Notes under the pieces: model-generated | Told to the model about the DNA's origin: nothing | Seen by the model: the letters and a program-made list of their open reading frames with translations, nothing else | The model's database searches: none | Shown: one piece after another, positions 16,826-26,845 of the stretch | Position numbering within the stretch: the first letter of the stretch is position 1 | Layout of the letters: each line of letters opens with the position of its first letter | Assembly: GCF_947504225.1 (NCBI RefSeq) | Contig: NZ_CANNGT010000004.1 | Location: 186,001-250,000 of the forward strand | Source: Brumimicrobium ulvae | Lineage (GTDB): Bacteria > Bacteroidota > Bacteroidia > Flavobacteriales_D > Crocinitomicaceae | Direction of reading: 5' to 3' | Length of the DNA stretch: 64,000 bases | Translations under genes and position numbers: made by a program

Positions 16826-17073
16826 TGTTTGTTGTTTTTCACCCTGCGTTCTTATCTCATTTTAAAACCTCTTGTTCTGTCGGAATTAATAACGCAAGAC
16901 GCTTTTTTGTCATATAACAAAACAACTAAAAATCACGAAACTTATCAAGTAAATTAGCGCTTAGTTTTCCCTTTAATTTACAGTTTGGATGAAGAAAAAT
17001 ATAAAACCCTCATTAAAAGTGATCTGATCAAATTTAACAAGGGGAAAACTACAAACTATGAACTATTTGTACC

Positions 17074-19974
17074 TTAAAATTCTATACTCATCTTTAGATT
17101 AAATGTCGTTCCTTGCTTCAATGAATAAAACAATTGGTCCTCTGCTTCGAAGGATTTAAACACAGCTTCTTTTTTGACATTGGCGATATTCTTTACTCCC
17201 AGTCCTATACTGAATTGCTCCTCTTTTCCGAATCGTTTTGAAATATTCATATTTAGTCCATGAAAAGGCACAGTGTAAATATCAGGACGATCTGCAATTC
17301 CTGAGAATAGCAAGGTTTCTCCTTGAACATTGTAGTACAGTCCTACTTGTAGATTTTTACCAAATCCATGTTCTCCAGTGTATTCTAATCCAGTATTGAT
17401 AATCCAAGGTGACTGACCAGCCATGTCTCGATAGGGTTGAATTTCTTGTCCTTCTCGGGCGTTGATTTCACGTGACTCTAACTCTGTAGCACTTAATTCA
17501 ATTTGAGATTGCGTTAAAGTCACATTTACAGCTAAGTTGAAATTGTTTAATTTTTTTGAAATAAAACCTAAAGACTGTCTGCCTTCAAACTCAACACCGA
17601 CCACAGATCCATCTCCAACGTTTCTGGGTTGAAATGCCCCTGCTTGAGATGCAAACTGAACAATTTCTATAGGATTATTGAACATTTTGTAGAAGGCACT
17701 TATAGAAAAAGTTTGTCCTCTTCCATGAAACAGCTCCCAACGTAAATCGAAATTATGAATGGAGGTACTCACCAAGTTTCCATCCCAATACTCTATTCCC
17801 AACACATCATTGGCGTCTCTGAACAATCCACCAATAAATGTTCTTCCTGTAATCGGATCTAATATTTCAGAGTAAGACAATTCTTTGAAAGACGGACGGG
17901 CAGTTGTTTTTCCATAAGACAACCTGATATTTTGTTGTTCAGTGATTGCAAACACGGCGTTCACAGAAGGGAAAAAACCTAATTCTTGCAAAACCACATC
18001 GTTGTTTAAGACATTGGTTCCCATTTGGTCTTGCCCTGTATATCTTTGGTTGTATAACTCTGTTCTCAAACCAACAATTAACCTCAGGCGTTCAACTGGT
18101 GATATTTCAGTCATTGCATACAAACCTGATGACAATACAGAGGACTCAAATTGATTTGGGTTGACGGGAATAAATGGAGTTTCAAAGGTTGTCCCTTTAG
18201 AAACGTCTCCATTGTAAGGCCATAAGTTTTCAGGGGCAAATAATTCATTGGGATCACCTGTTAACTCTACGTTTCTCACATTAATAGAAAAAGAACGAAT
18301 ATTAAAGTCACGTTTTTTATAATTCTGAATTGCTCCCGCTTTCAGTTGGGCTGAATTTCCAAACCATTTAAATTGCTTGGTTAAATCTACTTTTGCAGAA
18401 GTATTCAATTCATTTAATTCCCTCCAAATACGTTCTGGAAATCCTGATTCAGTACCAATAGAATAACTTCCGTCATTGCGTTCTTCATATCGTGTGAAAC
18501 GAATGTCTGGATTATCAATAGAAGACAAAGATGTTGATGAAGCCCATGAGAGCTCCCAATCTTCATTGGTGAACTTGTGTTTTCCTGAGAGCATAACATT
18601 TGACAATGAGCGCTGCGCATATTCTAAGTTATGTTGAAAGCCCTCGAACACAGCTCCTTGATCTGTTTTTTTATAATCGAAAATCCCCGCCGTTGATGTC
18701 CCATTTTGTAAGTGTAATAAGTTTAAATTGAACTTTGATTTTGAAGTGCTTAGACTCAAGCCCAACATTCCACTTAACAACACGTTATTTTCTCCATAAC
18801 TTCCTGTTTGTAGCTCTCTTAATTCCATTTCATTCACTTCTCTTTCACTTGACAAACCATATCTTGAAAACAAAGCATTTTCATAGAATTGTGTTTCATT
18901 TTTATAAGCTAAGTTGAAATTATATCCAATGGTGAAAGCTTGTTTTTTGAAGGCCTCTCCAACATTTGCATCTATTCCAATGTCCATCATTGACGTAGCT
19001 TCCATTGCTGCTAATTGCGGATCAAAAGCACCTAAAATTTCTTTGTACCTTCTTGCTTTTTCACCATCTGGATCTGCTATACTTTCCGCAAAAAAAGGAA
19101 TATTGTTTTCTGCTGGAATTGTTCTTCCTCCTTTTCCCATTGCAAAAAGGTCTGCACCCTCATTCTCGTAGGTCAAATAATTACTTTTAAAATGAGATGT
19201 AGGATTGAAAGAGGTGCTTAAAGCAATGCTTCTTGTTTTTGCTGAGGGAGTATTATTCAAACTAATGTCAATTAACCCACCAGTAAAATCAGCGGGCAAA
19301 TCTGCAGATGAAGATTTATAAACCACAATATTATCGATAATTTTTGTTGGAAAAATATCCATCTGAACAGTATTTCTGTCTGGATCAAGACCAGGAACGT
19401 CGAGTCCATTCAACAAAGTTTTACTGTATCGATCACCAATTCCGCGGATAAAGATATATTTTCCATCGCTTAAAGAAACCCCTGGGATTCTTCTCATTGC
19501 CGAACCTGCATCAGAATCTCCTGTTTTCTTAAACTTCGCCGAAGACATTCCATCAATCATATTGGATGACTTTTGTTTTAAAGAAAGAATAGCATTTTCT
19601 GTATTGGTTTTTCGGCTTGCTGCGATGACGACCTCTTCAAAATCACTTACTTGTGCTGAAATTCGCAAGGGCGCTATGGTGTTGGTTTGCTGAGCTATAA
19701 CATTCACCTCTTTTACGATCAATGTATCATATCCCATAAATGTTACTTGCAGGTCATATTTTCCTTCGTTAATGGAAATTTTGAATTGACCATCAAAATC
19801 AGAATAAGCACCAACTTTATGATTTTTCACCATAATTCTAGCGCCAGGCATTAACTCTCCGGTTACTTCATCGATAATTGTACCTTCAATAAATCCTTGT
19901 TGAGCAAACACAGGAAAGGTAATCAATGCCAAAACGAATGTGATATATTTTAATTGTACTCGCATAAAATTCAA
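17074..19974 (-). CDS. TonB-dependent outer-membrane receptor
   Basis: The 966-residue protein has a signal peptide (LKYITFVLALITFPVFAQQ), a carboxypeptidase-D regulatory-like domain at about 27-110 (GFIEGTIIDEVTGELMPGAR), a plug at about 125-245 with IPGVSLSDGKYIFIRGIGDR and FPTKIIDNIVVYKSSSADL, and a long barrel ending FNLKMSIEF with the expected terminal Phe. Such receptors import ligands through the outer membrane using TonB energy. The gene follows a beta-helix surface lipoprotein gene on the same strand, a receptor/lipoprotein arrangement, but the two are separated by a terminator-like hairpin. A second ATG three codons in (MRVQLK) is an equally good start. Ligand is unknown. Confidence 0.92.
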   Translation of the reverse strand: MNFMRVQLKYITFVLALITFPVFAQQGFIEGTIIDEVTGELMPGARIMVKNHKVGAYSDFDGQFKISINEGKYDLQVTFMGYDTLIVKEVNVIAQQTNTIAPLRISAQVSDFEEVVIAASRKTNTENAILSLKQKSSNMIDGMSSAKFKKTGDSDAGSAMRRIPGVSLSDGKYIFIRGIGDRYSKTLLNGLDVPGLDPDRNTVQMDIFPTKIIDNIVVYKSSSADLPADFTGGLIDISLNNTPSAKTRSIALSTSFNPTSHFKSNYLTYENEGADLFAMGKGGRTIPAENNIPFFAESIADPDGEKARRYKEILGAFDPQLAAMEATSMMDIGIDANVGEAFKKQAFTIGYNFNLAYKNETQFYENALFSRYGLSSEREVNEMELRELQTGSYGENNVLLSGMLGLSLSTSKSKFNLNLLHLQNGTSTAGIFDYKKTDQGAVFEGFQHNLEYAQRSLSNVMLSGKHKFTNEDWELSWASSTSLSSIDNPDIRFTRYEERNDGSYSIGTESGFPERIWRELNELNTSAKVDLTKQFKWFGNSAQLKAGAIQNYKKRDFNIRSFSINVRNVELTGDPNELFAPENLWPYNGDVSKGTTFETPFIPVNPNQFESSVLSSGLYAMTEISPVERLRLIVGLRTELYNQRYTGQDQMGTNVLNNDVVLQELGFFPSVNAVFAITEQQNIRLSYGKTTARPSFKELSYSEILDPITGRTFIGGLFRDANDVLGIEYWDGNLVSTSIHNFDLRWELFHGRGQTFSISAFYKMFNNPIEIVQFASQAGAFQPRNVGDGSVVGVEFEGRQSLGFISKKLNNFNLAVNVTLTQSQIELSATELESREINAREGQEIQPYRDMAGQSPWIINTGLEYTGEHGFGKNLQVGLYYNVQGETLLFSGIADRPDIYTVPFHGLNMNISKRFGKEEQFSIGLGVKNIANVKKEAVFKSFEAEDQLFYSLKQGTTFNLKMSIEF

Positions 19975-19986
19975 TGTTAAAACAGT

Positions 19987-20029
19987 TCAAAAAAAACAAT
20001 CCCAAAAGCAAATTGCCTTTGGGTTGTTT
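19987..20029 (-). terminator. Intrinsic terminator/attenuator between lipoprotein and receptor genes
   Basis: In the reverse-strand transcript, aacaa-cccaaa-ggca pairs with tgct-tttggg-a-ttgtt and is followed by eight U residues. It is a canonical hairpin plus U-tract lying 16 bp past the lipoprotein stop and about 20 bp before the receptor start. Confidence 0.75.
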
Positions 20030-20044
20030 GATAATTTGAATTTT

Positions 20045-21328
20045 TTAGAAGTTTGATAATTCTCCACGTTGATCAGAAAGTGTCCAACCAATAAACGGTG
20101 TTAGACTTGCTCCAACTGTGTTGGCTCCTTGCACCACATTTGTCACATTAGCATCTGTTCCATTCTTGAACACATCTGTTAATGCTACTCCATTGGGAAG
20201 TGTTACCTCTATGTTCGAAAAGTTCAATATTCCATTTGCGAAGTTGTCAATAGAAGGTTGACCACTTAGAGAAAAGTCACCCCTTCCTGCAGTTGCTGGA
20301 TCTGGGAATCCGAAAAAGTACAAATTTTCAAGGGTTGCTCTTGCTCCATCTCTGAAGTCTCCAAGTTCACAGTTCTCAGCACCTTTAATTGAGCCGTTTT
20401 TCAATGTATGTGCACCCAACAAAGCTCCTTCTGGCCCATCGATTTCAAGTGCATGGTCTGTACTTTCTCCTGCGATAACGACAAAATTATCTAAGGTTCC
20501 GCTCCAAGCTTGGTCTGTGTCTATTGCATCATCTCCAGCATTCCACACAATTACATTACGTACATTTACTGTACCTCCAAACCATTCAACACCATCGTCT
20601 TGATTGGATACCACTTCGATATTTTCGATCACCGTTCCATTTCCAACACCACCAAGTGTCAATCCGTTGATTTCGTTTCCTTCTCCGATATTTGCGCCTC
20701 CATGACGAATAGAGATATATTTCAGAACTCCAGAATTATCAGCTGCATCTGAACCTCCATACAATCCATTTTGATCTGATGGTGGAATTCCTTCGATTTG
20801 AACTGAAGGGTTATCTGCAGAAATTGGTGCATTTCCTAATACAATTACACCTCCCCAAAGTCCGTCTAATCCTGTATCCATGTTTGGACTGTTGATTTGT
20901 CCCGGTTGAATTTCATCAGCAATAGTTGTAAAGATTATTGGTGAACTTACTGTTCCTTCCGCCATTAACTTCGCACCTCGTGCAATAATCAATGCGGTTG
21001 CATTCGGTCCAGACCCGACTTCTCCTTTTATGATCGTTCCAGGCTCAATTGTTAAAGTTGCACCTGAAGTAACTACAACACGTGTATTTAAAACATATAC
21101 CTTATCATTTGTCCATGTGGTGTTCGATGATATATTTTCTGAAACGATTATTGTGGATTCATCATTAGCGGCATCACTGTATGTACACGAACCGTCGTCT
21201 TTTTTTGCTTCTTCGCTATAGTTGATTGCTGATGCATCTGTACACCCTTCTTTTTTACACGACACTGATGTAAATGCAAGCGTGGCAACGATTAGTAACC
21301 CTCCAACTTTTAATGTTTTCTTTTTCAT
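20045..21328 (-). CDS. Beta-helix surface lipoprotein upstream of TonB receptor
   Basis: The 427-residue product has a lipoprotein signal ending at Cys24 (AFTSVSC) followed at once by the motif GCTDASAINYSEEAKKDDG with a closing SCTY, a Cys-bounded module common in Bacteroidota. The rest has the short repeating turns of a right-handed parallel beta-helix (TLTIEPGTIIKGEVGSG, VLKYISIRHGG, VIENIEVVSNQDDGVEWF, LDNFVVIAGES). Such proteins can bind polysaccharide or other ligands at the cell surface; the neighbouring receptor suggests a joint uptake role. The same N-terminal motif recurs in the DUF4856 lipoprotein at 42267-43409, also in a receptor locus. Confidence 0.85.
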   Translation of the reverse strand: MKKKTLKVGGLLIVATLAFTSVSCKKEGCTDASAINYSEEAKKDDGSCTYSDAANDESTIIVSENISSNTTWTNDKVYVLNTRVVVTSGATLTIEPGTIIKGEVGSGPNATALIIARGAKLMAEGTVSSPIIFTTIADEIQPGQINSPNMDTGLDGLWGGVIVLGNAPISADNPSVQIEGIPPSDQNGLYGGSDAADNSGVLKYISIRHGGANIGEGNEINGLTLGGVGNGTVIENIEVVSNQDDGVEWFGGTVNVRNVIVWNAGDDAIDTDQAWSGTLDNFVVIAGESTDHALEIDGPEGALLGAHTLKNGSIKGAENCELGDFRDGARATLENLYFFGFPDPATAGRGDFSLSGQPSIDNFANGILNFSNIEVTLPNGVALTDVFKNGTDANVTNVVQGANTVGASLTPFIGWTLSDQRGELSNF

Positions 21329-21448
21329 TTTTGCTTTTTTAATTATTTAAAGCAAAGGTGCGTCAGAATAACATTTTTTGTATTTCGGGTAAATTAAAGG
21401 TATGTTAAATCCATATTAACAAATTTAAGAAAACATGAATGAGGAGTT

Positions 21449-22198
21449 TTAATAAGTGTATAAATCATCGCTTTTCGCCCATAGCAATTCGTTTCTATCA
21501 GACTTAACTTGAACCCAAGTATCATTTTTGAAGAATTTTATGATTTTCAATCGACTTCCTGGATCAACATTATCTGAAGCTTCTACTCCATTAGGTGAGA
21601 TAAAAAATGGGGTGCGATCATCTTTCACAATCGCAAAACGCTTTTGTGTATAATGTTTATTTGTGGCGTAAATACCATAAAATGAAATCAAGAATAGGAC
21701 AAGAGCTGGTCCAAGTAAACGCAAACACCATTTATTCAAGGTAGATTTAGCATCGGGATTAGACGTTACTCTATACACCAAAATTGCTAAGAAAACAGAG
21801 GAGATAATGACAGCAAAAAGCCATAAATTTGCTCCAAATCCAAGTACGACCCTTTCAAACCAAGGGTAAGGATGTGTCCAATTGTATTTCGGGCTCAATT
21901 TCTGGGTGACAAATTCTGCATTAAACTGTGCGTCCCCGTTTAAGGGTTTATATTTCAATGCAGATTCAAAAGCCCACTTTGCTTTACTCCATTCTTCCAG
22001 TCCTCCAGAAGCTACTCCTAAATTGTAATAAGAAGAGAAAGACGGGCTTTTTAATACATCATTGTGGAAGATATTTTGCGCAGCATCATAGTTTTCCTCC
22101 AACATTTCATCTAAGCCTTTTACAAACAAAGAGTCTTTACTATTGCTCAAGAAGGCGATAGAGAACGTAAACAATATGGATAAAAAAACGACTTTCAT
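21449..22198 (-). CDS. batE: BatE: TPR and SH3-like membrane protein
   Basis: The 249-residue protein has an N-terminal signal or anchor, two or three TPR units (about 20-105: NYDAAQNIFHNDVL, WSKAKWAFESALKYKP), two transmembrane helices (about 120-140 and 160-180) and a C-terminal bacterial SH3-like domain (RFAIVKDDRTPFF to the end). This order defines BatE, the last member of the Bacteroides aerotolerance cluster. Its start codon overlaps the batD stop by 1 bp. The molecular role is unknown; the operon is linked to oxidative-stress tolerance and cell-envelope integrity. Confidence 0.88.
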   Translation of the reverse strand: MKVVFLSILFTFSIAFLSNSKDSLFVKGLDEMLEENYDAAQNIFHNDVLKSPSFSSYYNLGVASGGLEEWSKAKWAFESALKYKPLNGDAQFNAEFVTQKLSPKYNWTHPYPWFERVVLGFGANLWLFAVIISSVFLAILVYRVTSNPDAKSTLNKWCLRLLGPALVLFLISFYGIYATNKHYTQKRFAIVKDDRTPFFISPNGVEASDNVDPGSRLKIIKFFKNDTWVQVKSDRNELLWAKSDDLYTY

Positions 22199-23913
22199 TA
22201 TTCAAATGAATTTATAATTTGTTCTGCTTCTCTTACCAAATGATTCACATCAGAATTTTCAATTTGACCTCCGTATTTAGTTGCATCTATTTCGTCAAAA
22301 ATAGCAATAATAGAAGCATAAGTTTCTTCTGATAATTCTCTAGGAGTTTTTGTTTTCAAGAACATCCTTGTGATTTCTCCATTGCTGACTTTAAATTGCT
22401 TGGCTAGGAAACGAACCATTATTTGACTCAATTGGTCGATACGCGTCTCATTGTTTTGATCATCACTCAATAAACTCAATTCATACAAAGCATCAGTTTT
22501 ATGCTGAATACGTTGTTGTTTTGCTAATGTATTTTCTGCGCTGTTATTTTTCACACGGACCAGCAACCCCAACACCAATCCAAACATGATCGGGGAACAC
22601 AATAAGAATGCCCCTCCCCAACCTGTAAATAAGTCTATTGGTGCACTCCCCCCAGGAAGATATTCTGTTATATAAGGTTGCATAACTGGATCTCTCACTT
22701 CCTTCTTTTCCTCTTCTAATTCCTCTGGCTCTTCAAGGCCTGTCGATTTAACGTGAATGGTTTTCAATCTGCTTTGAACAGTAACATACTCCTCAGTTTT
22801 CGGATTAAAATAAGCGATTTTAATGGGGTTTAATTGAACTTCACCACTTCGATTAACTTGAATAAAGTAGGTGTAAGATTTACTCCCTTCAGCACCTTGA
22901 CTTGAAAATCTTATAGAATCAACAACTTCTGGATCTCCATAAAAACTGAGTCCACGCGGCAGTTGAATTGTTGGTTGTTCAATATTATGAAGATTTCCAC
23001 TTCCAGAAATTTTAAGTTTTAGCTCAATCACTTTCCCTTGATCTATGTATCGATTAGCAATATTTGCAGACACATTAAACTCACCTACTGCATCAATAAA
23101 ATGCTTTGGTGTTCCAGCAGGCAATGGTTTAACGACAACATTTGCTTGGTTAGAAACGACTTTCAATCGTTCTGGAAATATTCTTCTTCTATCGTTATAA
23201 ACAATAATGGTTTGGAAAGGCTTAATACTATAATCTCCGATTCTTTCTGGGAAAATTAAGGTTTTTCCAATCTTAAATGTTTGAAGGTTTTTCCCATTAA
23301 TCACTTCATAAGCGCTGGACACTTGATTTGAAGCAACCAATGACTTTGTTTCTGCTGGGCCATCAAAAGTAAAAGAGGAATAATCCTCAACTTGTAAAAT
23401 TTCAACCTGTGAATATACCTTTCCTTCAACAACTAGAGGTTCACCTTCGTAAATTTCTTTTTTTGATTTTTGGATAATCCCAAAGACCATCTTATTCAAG
23501 TTTTTTGAAGGATCATCACTCATCATATTTTGACGGTTCGTTACCCTAACCTTGTATTCTTCTGAAAGGTATTCTTTTGTTCTCGTGATGACTTTTACTG
23601 GTCCCATCAAGTAGGTCCCCACATCTTCAAAATAACCGGTAAAAGTTCTATAGTTGTAACGTATGGCTTTTTGTCGGCCGTTAACATATTCAATAGAAGA
23701 AGACATACCCGTTTGCATTGCACCAGATTGGATGAACTCATCAGGCAGACTCATGTCCAAATCTCCATCTACATTCGTTTTGATTGTAATGGTAACAGAT
23801 TGACCTATTTCAACATCTTTTGGGTTGATGTCTAGTTCAACAAACTCATTTTGTCCGAACAATTGTACTGACAAAAGCAAAAACACGATATGTAAGGCAA
23901 TATTTTTTACCAT
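22198..23913 (-). CDS. batD: BatD: oxygen-tolerance membrane protein
   Basis: The 571-residue protein has a signal peptide (IALHIVFLLLSVQLFGQN), a large periplasmic beta-rich region typical of BatD (about 22-410; DINPKDVEIGQSVTITIKT, then YEGEPLVVEGKVYSQVEI), a transmembrane helix at about 432-452 (GGAFLLCSPIMFGLVLGLLV) and a cytoplasmic helical tail. It overlaps batC by 7 bp and batE by 1 bp, so translation is probably coupled. It likely forms an inner-membrane complex with the two von Willebrand proteins BatA and BatB. Confidence 0.9.
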   Translation of the reverse strand: MVKNIALHIVFLLLSVQLFGQNEFVELDINPKDVEIGQSVTITIKTNVDGDLDMSLPDEFIQSGAMQTGMSSSIEYVNGRQKAIRYNYRTFTGYFEDVGTYLMGPVKVITRTKEYLSEEYKVRVTNRQNMMSDDPSKNLNKMVFGIIQKSKKEIYEGEPLVVEGKVYSQVEILQVEDYSSFTFDGPAETKSLVASNQVSSAYEVINGKNLQTFKIGKTLIFPERIGDYSIKPFQTIIVYNDRRRIFPERLKVVSNQANVVVKPLPAGTPKHFIDAVGEFNVSANIANRYIDQGKVIELKLKISGSGNLHNIEQPTIQLPRGLSFYGDPEVVDSIRFSSQGAEGSKSYTYFIQVNRSGEVQLNPIKIAYFNPKTEEYVTVQSRLKTIHVKSTGLEEPEELEEEKKEVRDPVMQPYITEYLPGGSAPIDLFTGWGGAFLLCSPIMFGLVLGLLVRVKNNSAENTLAKQQRIQHKTDALYELSLLSDDQNNETRIDQLSQIMVRFLAKQFKVSNGEITRMFLKTKTPRELSEETYASIIAIFDEIDATKYGGQIENSDVNHLVREAEQIINSFE

Positions 23914-24671
23914 CGTTTCCCTGACTTTACCTGTTGTTGATTTTTACCCGATTCAATTCCACGTACTTTTCTTTTCGTCTCCATTTCCTTCTTAAGCAAA
24001 TCCTCCAGCATTCGGTCAGTTTTTCTATCGGTTAATTTACCTTCAGTTTCTTGTGAAGCATCTCCCTCACTACCACCTGACTCAGAGTTTTGATTTTGAG
24101 GATCTTGGCTTTGGTTATTTTGATTCTGATCTTGATTCGACTGATCATCATTCTGACTGTTATTTTGATCGTCGTTTTCAGACTGATCTTGCGAATCTTT
24201 TTGACCTTGATTTTGATCTTTTTGGTCCTGTTCTTTTTGCTCTTGTTGCTTTACTCTTCTTTGGGCTTCTGCAAGATTATAACGTGCTTTATCATCAGCT
24301 GGATTTTTACGTAAAGCATTCTTATAGCTATCCACCGCTGCTTTATAATCTTTCTTTTGCATTTGACTGTTGCCTACATTGTGCCAGTGTTTTGCCTGAC
24401 TTATCTCATCTTCTCCATTAGATGCTGCAGCACGAAAAGCTTTTTCAGCCATTTCATAATCCTGACTTCTATATGCAGCGTTACCAATATCTTGAGACAA
24501 ATCTATTTCACTAGGCGCAAGTTTTTGTGCCTCAAGTAGACTTTGATAAGCCTGCTTATAATTCCCTTCCTGATAATATTTTTTACCTAAACGCAAAGAA
24601 TCTTTCCATGACTGAGCTCCAACAAAGCCAGTTACGAATAAGACAATTGCCAATAAGATAATATTTTTCAT
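23907..24671 (-). CDS. batC: BatC: TPR protein with Gln/Asn/Asp-rich tail
   Basis: The 254-residue product has a signal peptide (MKNIILLAIVLFVTGFVGA), three to four TPR units at about 20-135 (YKQAYQSLLEAQKLAPSE, YEMAEKAFRAAAS, YKAAVDSYKNALRKNPADD) and a low-complexity Gln, Asn, Asp and Lys tract at about 145-215. It ends with a conserved basic segment (MLEDLLKKEMETKRKVRG). That layout is characteristic of BatC. The frame could start 16 codons earlier (MFYWCGK), but that ATG lies inside batB; the ATG at 24671 sits 1 bp past the batB stop. Confidence 0.9.
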   Translation of the reverse strand: MKNIILLAIVLFVTGFVGAQSWKDSLRLGKKYYQEGNYKQAYQSLLEAQKLAPSEIDLSQDIGNAAYRSQDYEMAEKAFRAAASNGEDEISQAKHWHNVGNSQMQKKDYKAAVDSYKNALRKNPADDKARYNLAEAQRRVKQQEQKEQDQKDQNQGQKDSQDQSENDDQNNSQNDDQSNQDQNQNNQSQDPQNQNSESGGSEGDASQETEGKLTDRKTDRMLEDLLKKEMETKRKVRGIESGKNQQQVKSGKRW

Positions 24672-24672
24672 T

Positions 24673-25818
24673 TTATTTAATTTCTCTTTTTGGGGCAGCT
24701 TCCCACACCAATAAAACAAGTAAAGTCAATAAAGCTAAGCCTAAAGGCCATTGGTATCTATTTTCACTTACCTTGAACTCCAAATCTACTGTGTTAGTCT
24801 CTGAACTTGTGTTAATTTGAGTTAAAAAATCTGAAACATTTGGAAAAGATTCGTTGGACAGGAGTACTTCACCACCTACTTCATTTGCGATATCTTCCAA
24901 CATCGACAAATTCACTTTAGAAATCACAGACCTTCCCATATCGTCTTTTAGTGATAATGCTCTAGGCTCTTCACTTTCTGGAACAATACCTCCTTTTTCA
25001 GTTCCTATTCCAAGAATAAAAACATCAACATTTGCTTTTTTAATTTCGGCATACGCTTTTTTCATCCCTCCTTCGTGGTCCTCTCCATCCGTAATTAGAA
25101 TCAAGACTTTTTTGGTCTCCTCCTTTGAGAAAAAACGACTTGATTCTTCCAAAGCTGCCGAAATATTCGTTCCTTGATTCGATATAATGGAAGTGTTTAA
25201 CTCATCAATGTACATTTTGGCTGCATTCTTATCTGCCGTCAAGGGCAACTGAGGATATGCATTTCCCGCAAACACGAGTAATCCAATGCGTGAAGCTGTT
25301 GATTCATTAATCAGTTGATTCATTGCACGTTTTGCGACTGTCAACCTTGTTTCTCCACCAACGGCATCTCGGGTATTCATTGAATTCGATATATCCACGG
25401 CAAAAATCAATTCCACACCAGTGGTTGTACCTTTAATGGTTTTGGTTCCAAGAGCAGGTTGCATCAATGCAAATACAGCAAAAACAATTGTATTTCGTAT
25501 TAAAAAGTAACGAATGAACACATTTCGGGTAGAAACATAACGCATAAATGTACGTAGTGTTTTAACGCTTCCTAGCTGTTCAACCAACTGATTTCTCTGA
25601 CGCAATTGATAAATAAATATGGCCATCAATAAAGGTACAGTCAAAAACCACCAGGCATATGCTGGATGCAAAAAGGAAAGCTGTTCACCAACACCTTGGT
25701 CTGAAAAAACGCCAAATATGCTGAGTAATTGCCATACCAAAACCCAAAACACCAGCTCCAGTACTACTACAGCACTAATAAATATAGGCAAACGATATTT
25801 AAATTCTTTTTTAGGCAT
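24673..25818 (-). CDS. batB: BatB: von Willebrand factor A membrane protein
   Basis: The 381-residue protein has two N-terminal transmembrane helices (about 13-36 and 51-68), another near 105-122, a VWA domain at about 130-330 and a C-terminal helix (about 357-374). The metal-ion-dependent adhesion site reads AVDISNSMNTRD (DxSxS), with a second site segment LITDGEDHEGG. It is the second of two adjacent VWA proteins in the cluster and overlaps batA by 8 bp. BatA/BatB are thought to form membrane complexes; their substrate is unknown. Confidence 0.92.
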   Translation of the reverse strand: MPKKEFKYRLPIFISAVVVLELVFWVLVWQLLSIFGVFSDQGVGEQLSFLHPAYAWWFLTVPLLMAIFIYQLRQRNQLVEQLGSVKTLRTFMRYVSTRNVFIRYFLIRNTIVFAVFALMQPALGTKTIKGTTTGVELIFAVDISNSMNTRDAVGGETRLTVAKRAMNQLINESTASRIGLLVFAGNAYPQLPLTADKNAAKMYIDELNTSIISNQGTNISAALEESSRFFSKEETKKVLILITDGEDHEGGMKKAYAEIKKANVDVFILGIGTEKGGIVPESEEPRALSLKDDMGRSVISKVNLSMLEDIANEVGGEVLLSNESFPNVSDFLTQINTSSETNTVDLEFKVSENRYQWPLGLALLTLLVLLVWEAAPKREIK

Positions 25819-26845
25819 TTTTCTTTAACAAAATCTGTTCTGTGGCCATTCCAATAAATATAAAAATCAAACCAAACAACAAGAAGCTTTCTGGCATATA
25901 TGGAGGTTCTCGATGAATTGTGTTGTTTACAATTTTCTTGGTTTCCATTTGATCAATGGTTTGATATATTTCCCTTAATGAGTTTTCATCTGTAGCCCTA
26001 AAATATTCTCCTCCTGTCAAGTCGGCCATTTTCTTCAACAGCTTTTCATCGATATTGACCTGTGTATTTTGCATTATTTGTCCAAAGGGGGTGTTGATGG
26101 GCATTTTCACAATCCCCTTTTTACCCACACCAATCGTATAAACTGTAATGTTTTTATTCTTAGCCAACTCGGCTGCTGCCATTGGAGAAATCTCTCCTTT
26201 ATTGGACTCTCCATCAGTCAATAAAATAATAACTTTCGATGAAAGGCTATCGCTTTTCAGTCGTGCAACAGCAGTCCCTAACCCTGTTCCAATGGCAGTT
26301 CCAGGTTCTATCATTCCCGATTTAATTCCATCAATTGTTTGTTTGAGGTAATCGTAATTTCTAGTGACTGGACATGCGGTATAAGCCTCTCCTTCAAACA
26401 CTACGAAGCCAATACGGTCAGATTTTCGGCCATCAATAAATTCTTTAGCCATGGTTTTTGCTGCCTCTAATCTATTGGGTAAAAAATCCGTAGCCATCAT
26501 ACTTCCAGAAATATCCATAGAAATAATGATGTCTATCCCTTCATCAAAATCATTTTCATTATCCTCAGCATACGGTAAGTAGGGCAAAGCTAAAGCGATA
26601 ATTAAAAAGCTTGCCCCCACACCAATCAGTGCATAAACCGTTAGAATCAACCATTTTATAGGTGAAAAAGCAATAGCATTCAAATCTTTTGCTGGCCGAG
26701 GAAACTTAATGACTCCTTGACTTTTTTCTAAACGATAATACCTTAGAAAAAGCAGAATTGGGATCAACAAGAGTAGCCACAACCAATGTGGTGCATAGAA
26801 TTGGTATTCCCAAAATCTAATATGTAGAAACAATGGACTAGTCAT
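25811..26845 (-). CDS. batA: BatA: von Willebrand factor A membrane protein
   Basis: The 344-residue protein has an N-terminal transmembrane pair (about 15-35 and 60-85), a VWA domain from about 100 to 295 with the intact adhesion site IIISMDISGSMMATD and LLTDGESNKGE, and a C-terminal helix near 320-338. The pattern is that of BatA. It overlaps the preceding gene by 8 bp and batB by 8 bp. The VWA domain faces the periplasm in the expected topology and likely binds a divalent cation. Confidence 0.92.
   Translation of the reverse strand: MTSPLFLHIRFWEYQFYAPHWLWLLLLIPILLFLRYYRLEKSQGVIKFPRPAKDLNAIAFSPIKWLILTVYALIGVGASFLIIALALPYLPYAEDNENDFDEGIDIIISMDISGSMMATDFLPNRLEAAKTMAKEFIDGRKSDRIGFVVFEGEAYTACPVTRNYDYLKQTIDGIKSGMIEPGTAIGTGLGTAVARLKSDSLSSKVIILLTDGESNKGEISPMAAAELAKNKNITVYTIGVGKKGIVKMPINTPFGQIMQNTQVNIDEKLLKKMADLTGGEYFRATDENSLREIYQTIDQMETKKIVNNTIHREPPYMPESFLLFGLIFIFIGMATEQILLKKNA

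Noticed and set aside
24053..24421. 122-residue forward ORF rich in Asp, Leu and Phe
   Set aside because: It is the antisense shadow of the Gln/Asn-rich batC tract; low complexity explains its openness.
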